A DNA stretch of 64,000 nucleotides from Rudanella sp031411995 (GTDB lineage Bacteria > Bacteroidota > Bacteroidia > Cytophagales > Spirosomataceae): NCBI GenBank assembly GCA_031411995.1, contig JANOCD010000023.1, positions 124,001-188,000 on the forward strand. The letters are read 5' to 3'. The translations under genes were made by a program, and so were the position numbers. Shown here one piece after another: positions 59,829 through 64,000 of this stretch (positions are counted from its first letter, which is position 1; the number at the start of each line of letters is the position of its first letter). Under the pieces are notes generated by a model. It saw nothing but the letters and a program-made list of their open reading frames with translations. It searched no databases and was not told the origin of the DNA.

Positions 59829-60755
59829 ATGACCCCCAACCGTCGTCAATTTCTGGCCGCCCTATCTGGTGCCGTCGGAACCTCGCTTCTGGCAAACACA
59901 ACGCCCTTGCTGGCCGAGTCGGCTCCCGCTCCATTGCCCATTGCCTGTAATTCCTATACCTGGAACACCTTTTATGGGCGTGAGAAAAAAGTTTGGATGG
60001 CCAATCCTGATGAGTCGCTCACCGATTTTGTTGCATCAGGCTTGACAGCCTATGAACCCAGCATGACCAGTGCCGACGATGCTATTAAGCTGGCTCCGTA
60101 TCTGAAAAAATACAAACTGGACATGCGCTCGATCTATGTCAACAGTGAATTGCACGACCCTGTAGCTGCCCAGAAATCCATTAACACGGCAATTTCCATA
60201 GCTGAAGCTGCCAAACCCCTCGGCACCCGCATTGTGGTCACCAATCCGAACCCACTGAAATGGGGTACTCCTGACAACAAATCCGATGCCCAACTGGCCG
60301 AGCAGGCCAAAAACCTCGACCGTTTGGGGGCCGAACTTCGCCAACGGGGGTTAACCTTAGCCTACCACACGCACGACCCGGAGTTTCGGGCGGGGGCGCG
60401 GGAGTTTTACCACATGATGCTCAACACCGACCCCAAAAACGTGGCGTTCTGCCTCGATTCGCACTGGATTTTTCGGGGTGCGGGCGACTCGCAACTGGCT
60501 CTTTTCGATGTGGTTAAGCTATTTGGGAAACGCATTGTTGAACTCCACGTTCGCCAGTCGAAAGGGGGCATCTGGCAGGAAACCTTTTCCGACGGCGATA
60601 TCGACTACCGGCGGCTAGCCCGCGAATTGAAAGCCATAAACGTGCGGCCTCATATCGTGCTGGAGCAGTGTATCGAAGCCAAATCGCCCAACACAATGGG
60701 GGGCGTTGCGGCCCACAAACAGGATTTGGTTTATGCACGGGAGGTATTTGGATAG
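59829..60755 (+). CDS. Tat-exported sugar phosphate isomerase/epimerase-like TIM barrel
   Basis: A 308 aa protein of the xylose-isomerase-like TIM-barrel family (AP_endonuc_2). Seen: a twin-arginine signal MTPNRRQFLAALSGAVGTSLLA (RRQFLA at residues 5-10) with cleavage near LLAES, then barrel motifs GLTAYEPSMTSADDAIKLAPYLKKYKLDMRSIYVN, LGTRIVVTNPNPLKWG, GLTLAYHTHDPEFR (metal-type His), NVAFCLDSHWIFRGAG and ELHVRQSKGGIWQETF. Periplasmic location follows from the signal; the sugar substrate is unknown. It starts 31 bp after the dps terminator. Confidence 0.85.
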   Translation: MTPNRRQFLAALSGAVGTSLLANTTPLLAESAPAPLPIACNSYTWNTFYGREKKVWMANPDESLTDFVASGLTAYEPSMTSADDAIKLAPYLKKYKLDMRSIYVNSELHDPVAAQKSINTAISIAEAAKPLGTRIVVTNPNPLKWGTPDNKSDAQLAEQAKNLDRLGAELRQRGLTLAYHTHDPEFRAGAREFYHMMLNTDPKNVAFCLDSHWIFRGAGDSQLALFDVVKLFGKRIVELHVRQSKGGIWQETFSDGDIDYRRLARELKAINVRPHIVLEQCIEAKSPNTMGGVAAHKQDLVYAREVFG

Positions 60756-60790
60756 GGGTTTCAAGATTGGGTTTCATGCTTCGCTGTTAC

Positions 60791-60874
60791 ATGGCTGCGC
60801 CGTTTCACGTTTCAAGGCCCCCTATGTAGAACAAGAAACCGCGTAGCGATTGAAACCAGAAACGGCGCAGCCAT
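60791..60874. repeat. 16-bp perfect inverted repeat, intergenic
   Basis: ATGGCTGCGCCGTTTC (60791-60806) and GAAACGGCGCAGCCAT (60859-60874) are perfect complements 52 bp apart, within a gap that also holds several TGAAACC words and a looser inverted pair around TTCGCTG/GTAGCG. It may be a repeat unit of a family or a stem in the transporter leader. Confidence 0.65.
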
Positions 60875-60895
60875 TGAAACCTGAAACCTTATAAT

Positions 60896-62104
60896 ATGCC
60901 TAAATCTTTATCTCTTCGTTCCGGCCTCGGCAGTGTGCTGTTCTGGTCGGTTATTTCGGCGGCTTTCATCGGTCCTGGTTCCGTAACCACCTGTGCCATA
61001 GCAGGTTCTCAGTATGGTTTGGAACTGCTTTGGGTACTGACCTTTGCTACTCTTGGCACCGTTTGGGTGCAGGAAGCAGCCGCCCGAATCACCATTGCCA
61101 CGGGCCACGACCTCGGCCAAATCATCACCCAAACCTATGCCGGGCAACGGGGCCGGGTCATTGCCTGGGTCTTGTTCATCGCTGTTTTTCTGGGATGCGC
61201 GGCCTATCAGGCGGGCAACATCCTCGGTGCCGTAACGGGTTTGGCCCTGCTCACGGGTTTGCCCGTCCCCATGCTGACCGTGTTGCTGGGCCTTGTTTGT
61301 GTGGCCCTATTGTGGATTGGCTCTACGCAAAGCCTGGCCAATTTCCTCGGCATTGTTGTTTTTGCAATGGGGGGCGCGTTTGTCTATGTTGCCTTTGGCG
61401 CACCGGTCAACGCAGTCAGCCTGACCAAAGCATTGATAGTTCCGTCTTTTCCGTCAGGCTCAATTCTGTTGATCAATGGACTGATTGGCACGACCATCGT
61501 TCCCTACAATTTATTTTTCGGGTCGAGCATTGTTCCACAAGGATCGGATGAAACCACGAAGGTTCAAAGCCTGAGCGATATGCGGCTGGGCGTTTGGGTA
61601 GCGGTGGTGTTGGGCGGCATTATCTCGGTTGCCCTGCTACTGGCGGGTTTGCTTATTACGGGTGAGTTTTCGTATCCGCACATGGCGCAGGTACTGAGCG
61701 ACCGACTTGGCCCCTGGGCGGGAAATCTGTTCGCACTTGGCTTGTTTGCGGCTGGGTTTGCCTCGTCACTCACAGCACCGCTGGCGGCTGCGATCACGGC
61801 AAAAAGTCTGTTGGGCATTCGTTCAAACTCCACGAGTTACCGGGCCATCTGGATGCTGGTGATGGCTACGGGCCTGACCTTCGGGCTGCTGAATGCCACG
61901 CCGATTCCCATCATTGTGGGAGTACAGGCCATCAATGGGGTTTTGTTACCCTTCGTGACGGTGTTCCTGTTATTGGCCGTGAACAACCGAAGGCTGCTTC
62001 CCGATGGATTCCGCAACACAATCTGGCAAAACCTGGCTATGGGGTTGGTGGTGGTCGTAACGGCGTTTTTTGGGTTACGGAATCTGTGGCTGATGTTTCA
62101 GTAG
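60896..62104 (+). CDS. Nramp-family transporter, non-canonical
   Basis: A 402 aa membrane protein with about eleven helices, clearly of the Nramp fold: ISAAFIGPGSVTTCAIAGSQYGLELLWVLTFATLGTVWVQEAAARI (helices 1-2), GTTIVPYNLFFGSSIVPQGSDE (helix 6). In canonical manganese/iron transporters helix 1 carries DPGN and helix 6 MPH; here they are GPGS (26-29) and VPY, so the metal-coordinating Asp, Asn and Met are missing. It may carry a different substrate. It follows the Tat-exported isomerase on the same strand after 140 bp of repeats. Confidence 0.85.
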   Translation: MPKSLSLRSGLGSVLFWSVISAAFIGPGSVTTCAIAGSQYGLELLWVLTFATLGTVWVQEAAARITIATGHDLGQIITQTYAGQRGRVIAWVLFIAVFLGCAAYQAGNILGAVTGLALLTGLPVPMLTVLLGLVCVALLWIGSTQSLANFLGIVVFAMGGAFVYVAFGAPVNAVSLTKALIVPSFPSGSILLINGLIGTTIVPYNLFFGSSIVPQGSDETTKVQSLSDMRLGVWVAVVLGGIISVALLLAGLLITGEFSYPHMAQVLSDRLGPWAGNLFALGLFAAGFASSLTAPLAAAITAKSLLGIRSNSTSYRAIWMLVMATGLTFGLLNATPIPIIVGVQAINGVLLPFVTVFLLLAVNNRRLLPDGFRNTIWQNLAMGLVVVVTAFFGLRNLWLMFQ

Positions 62105-62401
62105 CGATGGGCTTTTCAAGTGAAAAGTCAGGTCGGAGCCAATCTCATTGATATAACGAATAGGTATTGCTGCAGGTGTGGAATTCATTGCTCGTCCTGC
62201 CCGGAACTGAACAGGGCCGCCTGTGCGGCTAAATTAATCACTATAAGCCGAAGTTAACCAACAAAAGCCCGGCAGCATTCCGTCCGCCGAAACCAAAGCC
62301 TGGATATGTGGATATGCACTGCCGATGATTGCTTCAAATCCCTGCCCCAATTGCACAAAATCTGATGTTAGTGGTTTGGCTTTTCGTTTTTTCGTTTTTT
62401 G
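62105..62401. other. Intergenic, nothing recognised
   Basis: About 297 bp between the Nramp gene and the VOC gene. Composition changes from GC-rich to AT-rich near 62330. No gene, terminator or RNA is supported. Confidence 0.4.
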
Positions 62402-62794
62402 TCAACCGATTGGTGTGCAAATTTCAATTAGAAAACCGTCAAGGTCTCTCAAATAAGCAACAATTTGTCCCCACGGTTTTGTTGTCGGATTTTCAACAAT
62501 TGTCGCACCTGCGTTTATAGCTGTCGAAACTGTTTCTTCTACATTTTCTGTTGTAAAACCGATTTCAATTCCAAATGGCTTACTTGTCAAACTGCTTTCT
62601 GTAAAACCGTCAGTCAAGTTTGACTTGGCTAATTTTGTCGAAGCAAACGAAAGTATCGTTTCGCCTACTAAAAGTTCTCCATAGTCATTTTCTGGTGTTA
62701 CAAATTTTCTCGTAAAACCAAAAGCGTTTTCGTAAAACTCAACAGCTTTTGTCACGTCTTGAACGTATAGTATTGTGTAAGCAAACTTTACCAT
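62402..62794 (-). CDS. VOC-family (glyoxalase/bleomycin resistance) protein
   Basis: A 130 aa vicinal-oxygen-chelate protein. Seen: FAYTILYVQDVTKAVEFYENAFGFTRKFVTPENDYGELLVGETILSFAS (first beta-alpha-beta-beta-beta module) and GIEIGFTTENVEETVSTAINAGATIVENPTTKPWGQIVAYLRDLDGFLIEICTP (second module with the PWGQ and DGFLIEI ends and a Glu ligand). The function (glyoxalase, dioxygenase or resistance protein) is not readable. The gene is much more AT-rich than the surrounding chromosome, which suggests acquisition. Confidence 0.85.
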   Translation of the reverse strand: MVKFAYTILYVQDVTKAVEFYENAFGFTRKFVTPENDYGELLVGETILSFASTKLAKSNLTDGFTESSLTSKPFGIEIGFTTENVEETVSTAINAGATIVENPTTKPWGQIVAYLRDLDGFLIEICTPIG

Positions 62795-63010
62795 TGTGTC
62801 AATTGTCTTTTATTAATTGCTAATTTATTTCTAAGCTTTTGTAAGCCGTGTCGTCGGTCAAGCCGACCGCTAACGTACAGGGCTTTGCGTTGTAGGGGAT
62901 TTTCAGCACTACTGTTCATACGAAGCATAAATGTTGAACTTTGCACGAATGTTTCTACGAAGCACGTCAGCCCCAATAATGCCAAACCTAATGTGTGTGC
63001 CCAGTATGGT
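62795..63010. other. Noncoding stretch with a GTCGG/CCGAC hairpin
   Basis: About 216 bp upstream of the VOC gene, up to the insertion sequence. A small stem GTCGG-TCAAG-CCGAC (about 62854-62868) stands out, followed by GCTAACG. Such low-GC gene plus GC-rich tail units recall cassette-like accessory DNA, but no attC site is demonstrated. Confidence 0.4.
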
Positions 63011-63015
63011 TAGTA

Positions 63016-63968
63016 GACTTGTTGCAACGATGACTAACAGCTAATTGGCTAAATAAAAATTCCAAAGTCCAGCACATACTAATACCGTCGATTCGTACAG
63101 CTTTACCTTGTGGGTTCGTAAACGATCACTCAAATAACGATACCGTTTTAGGCCCCCAATGGCGTGCTCAACCCAAATTCGGCCTGAACTGATTCGTTTG
63201 TTTTCAGCCTTCGATTCTGAACTTAACTCGGCCTGTTTTGGCTTTTTCTGTGGCTGACTAACCACTTGACAGTCATAGTCTTTAGCGAAACCCTGATAGC
63301 CCAAATCCAGACTCACAGCCAAGTCGCTAAACCAGGACTGGTCCGGCGAAAATTCGTGTTTTAGTTGGGTGTAATCATGGGTTGTACCCACCCAGCCTTT
63401 ACTGACAAAATGGATATAGCGGTTAGCCGTTGAAATGATTAAGGTTTTGACGGAATGGGCTTTTTTTTACCGCTGTACAACTGTTGCTGATACTCTTTGT
63501 TAGTGGGTCGCTGGGTTCGTTGTTCGGTGGCATCAATGAGTAGCATACCTTTATCCTTGAAGTACTCTTTAAAGCTTTCAGGGTTATCGAAATGGGTTTT
63601 AGGCAAGTAATCTGATTGACTCAAAGCGGTTTGGATAACTAGTAACCCAATGTCTTGATTGCGTTTAGCGGTCGACCCATCCATGCCCGTGGTAAAGCCG
63701 AGCAAATCAAAGGAAAGGCCTGATTTCAAAGAGAATAGGGTGAACAGGAGCAGGTCTTCATAGGTGCTCAACGAGGGTTCGTCGGGACATTGCTCGTGTC
63801 GTTTTTGGATGGATTGAGCGTAAAGCTGCTCATAGGCAGCAGGCATCAACGTCAATAATTGGGCGAACCGTTTTTGATCAAGACCAGTGGCCGATCTCCA
63901 GTGTCGGTCGGTTCGTAGATCGGCAGTAGAAATCTTCATAAGGCAAAATTAACCCGTTGCAACAACTC
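63016..63968 (-). mobile_element. IS5-like insertion sequence, complete
   Basis: A 953-bp element with terminal inverted repeats GACTTGTTGCAACG (63016-63029) and CGTTGCAACAACTC (63955-63968), one mismatch. TAGTA occurs directly before the left end (63011-63015) and after the right end (63969-63973), consistent with a target-site duplication, although part of it could belong to the repeats. One frameshifted transposase gene fills the element. Confidence 0.85.
63041..63939 (-). CDS. IS5-family transposase made by -1 frameshift
   Basis: DDE transposase in two overlapping phases. The first (63939 to ~63439, 166 aa) has the N-terminal helix-turn-helix-like region (GLDQKRFAQLLTLMPAAYEQLY, STYEDLLLFTLFSLKSGLSFDLLGFTTGMDGSTAKRN) and the first Asp in LLIDATEQRTQRP. 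It ends at PIPSKP. A -1 shift at a run of eight A (with the A-AAA-AAG slip site, about 63462-63469) joins it to AHSVKTLIISTANRYIHFVS, then LDLGYQGFA (second Asp) and WVEHAIGGLKRYRY (Glu). The fused product is ~299 aa, the family's usual size. The slip site suggests programmed frameshifting rather than decay. Confidence 0.85.
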
Positions 63969-64000
63969 TAGTATACGAAAGTACAATTAATTTCTAAGAG

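Noticed and set aside
62788..62985. A 65-residue minus-strand open frame upstream of the VOC gene.
   Set aside because: Basic, low-information translation across a hairpin-bearing noncoding stretch; no start context.
63041..63939. Reading the two transposase frames as a broken pseudogene.
   Set aside because: The frames overlap at an A8 slip site and a -1 shift restores a full-length DDE protein, so programmed frameshifting is the simpler reading.
1..64000. CRISPR arrays, rRNA genes or a replication origin.
   Set aside because: No regularly spaced repeats, no rRNA-like sequence and no DnaA-box cluster were seen on reading the window.

Overview
The window looks like a piece of the chromosome of a Cytophagales bacterium (Bacteroidota, Spirosoma-like family Spirosomaceae). 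This rests on gene content (XrtN-type exosortase with a VIT-domain partner, PorT-like outer-membrane barrels, a CarboxypepD_reg/TonB receptor, darcynin, xdhA/xdhB of the Bacteroidota arrangement), on Bacteroidota promoters of the TTG-N20ish-TAnnTTTG type (mdh, tatA, metK), and on the lack of Shine-Dalgarno sites. No genome comparison was possible, so the taxon is an inference.

Layout. 1-9.1 kb: housekeeping genes: mdh (cut by the left edge), a DUF1232 protein, tatA, gatA, an MltD-like LysM transglycosylase, then a minus-strand run (OM barrel, HD phosphohydrolase, PhzF, GNAT, SnoaL-like, LolA-like secreted protein). 9.1-16.35 kb: the most distinctive region, two plus-strand operons (DUF1361, diacylglycerol kinase, membrane protein, winged-helix regulator; then XrtN-system VIT protein, exosortase N with an EpsI-like tail, secreted barrel, darcynin). 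Each operon starts directly downstream of the same palindrome, ACTTTG-N5-CAAAGT-ACTTT, which suggests one regulon run by the small winged-helix protein encoded between them.

16.35-29.1 kb: zinc peptidase lipoprotein, bestrophin, a large TonB receptor, GNAT, GH43 glycosidase, Uma2 nuclease-fold protein, TauE/SafE exporter, hpf, metK, an FAD oxidoreductase and a small secreted protein. 29.1-36.6 kb: a minus-strand redox block (zinc alcohol dehydrogenase, Rieske-FAD reductase, TIGR03083 protein, xanthine dehydrogenase B and A) headed by a 10-bp-arm inverted repeat. 36.6-45.8 kb: OmpA protein, a very strong hairpin, a tiny Lys/Cys-rich secreted protein, thyA, a methyltransferase, a low-GC patch (lipoprotein, DUF4177-like), galM, tRNA-Arg(CCT) beside a partial anticodon-arm copy, hflX and a MATE exporter.

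45.9-50.9 kb: nif3 and a convergent thioredoxin/TPR gene are separated by an AT-rich insert of about 2.55 kb carrying a secreted Ig-like protein and a PorT-like barrel. The insert is bounded by a 214-bp duplication of the thioredoxin gene's 3' end and by a diverged nif3 fragment. 51-62.1 kb: ABC exporter, GNAT/MarR pair with a perfect palindromic operator, DUF1080 protein, a fused HyuA-HyuB 5-oxoprolinase whose linker is encoded by a palindromic repeat, Dps, a Tat-exported TIM-barrel isomerase and a non-canonical Nramp transporter. 62.1-64 kb: a low-GC VOC-family gene and a complete IS5-like insertion sequence with a frameshifted transposase.
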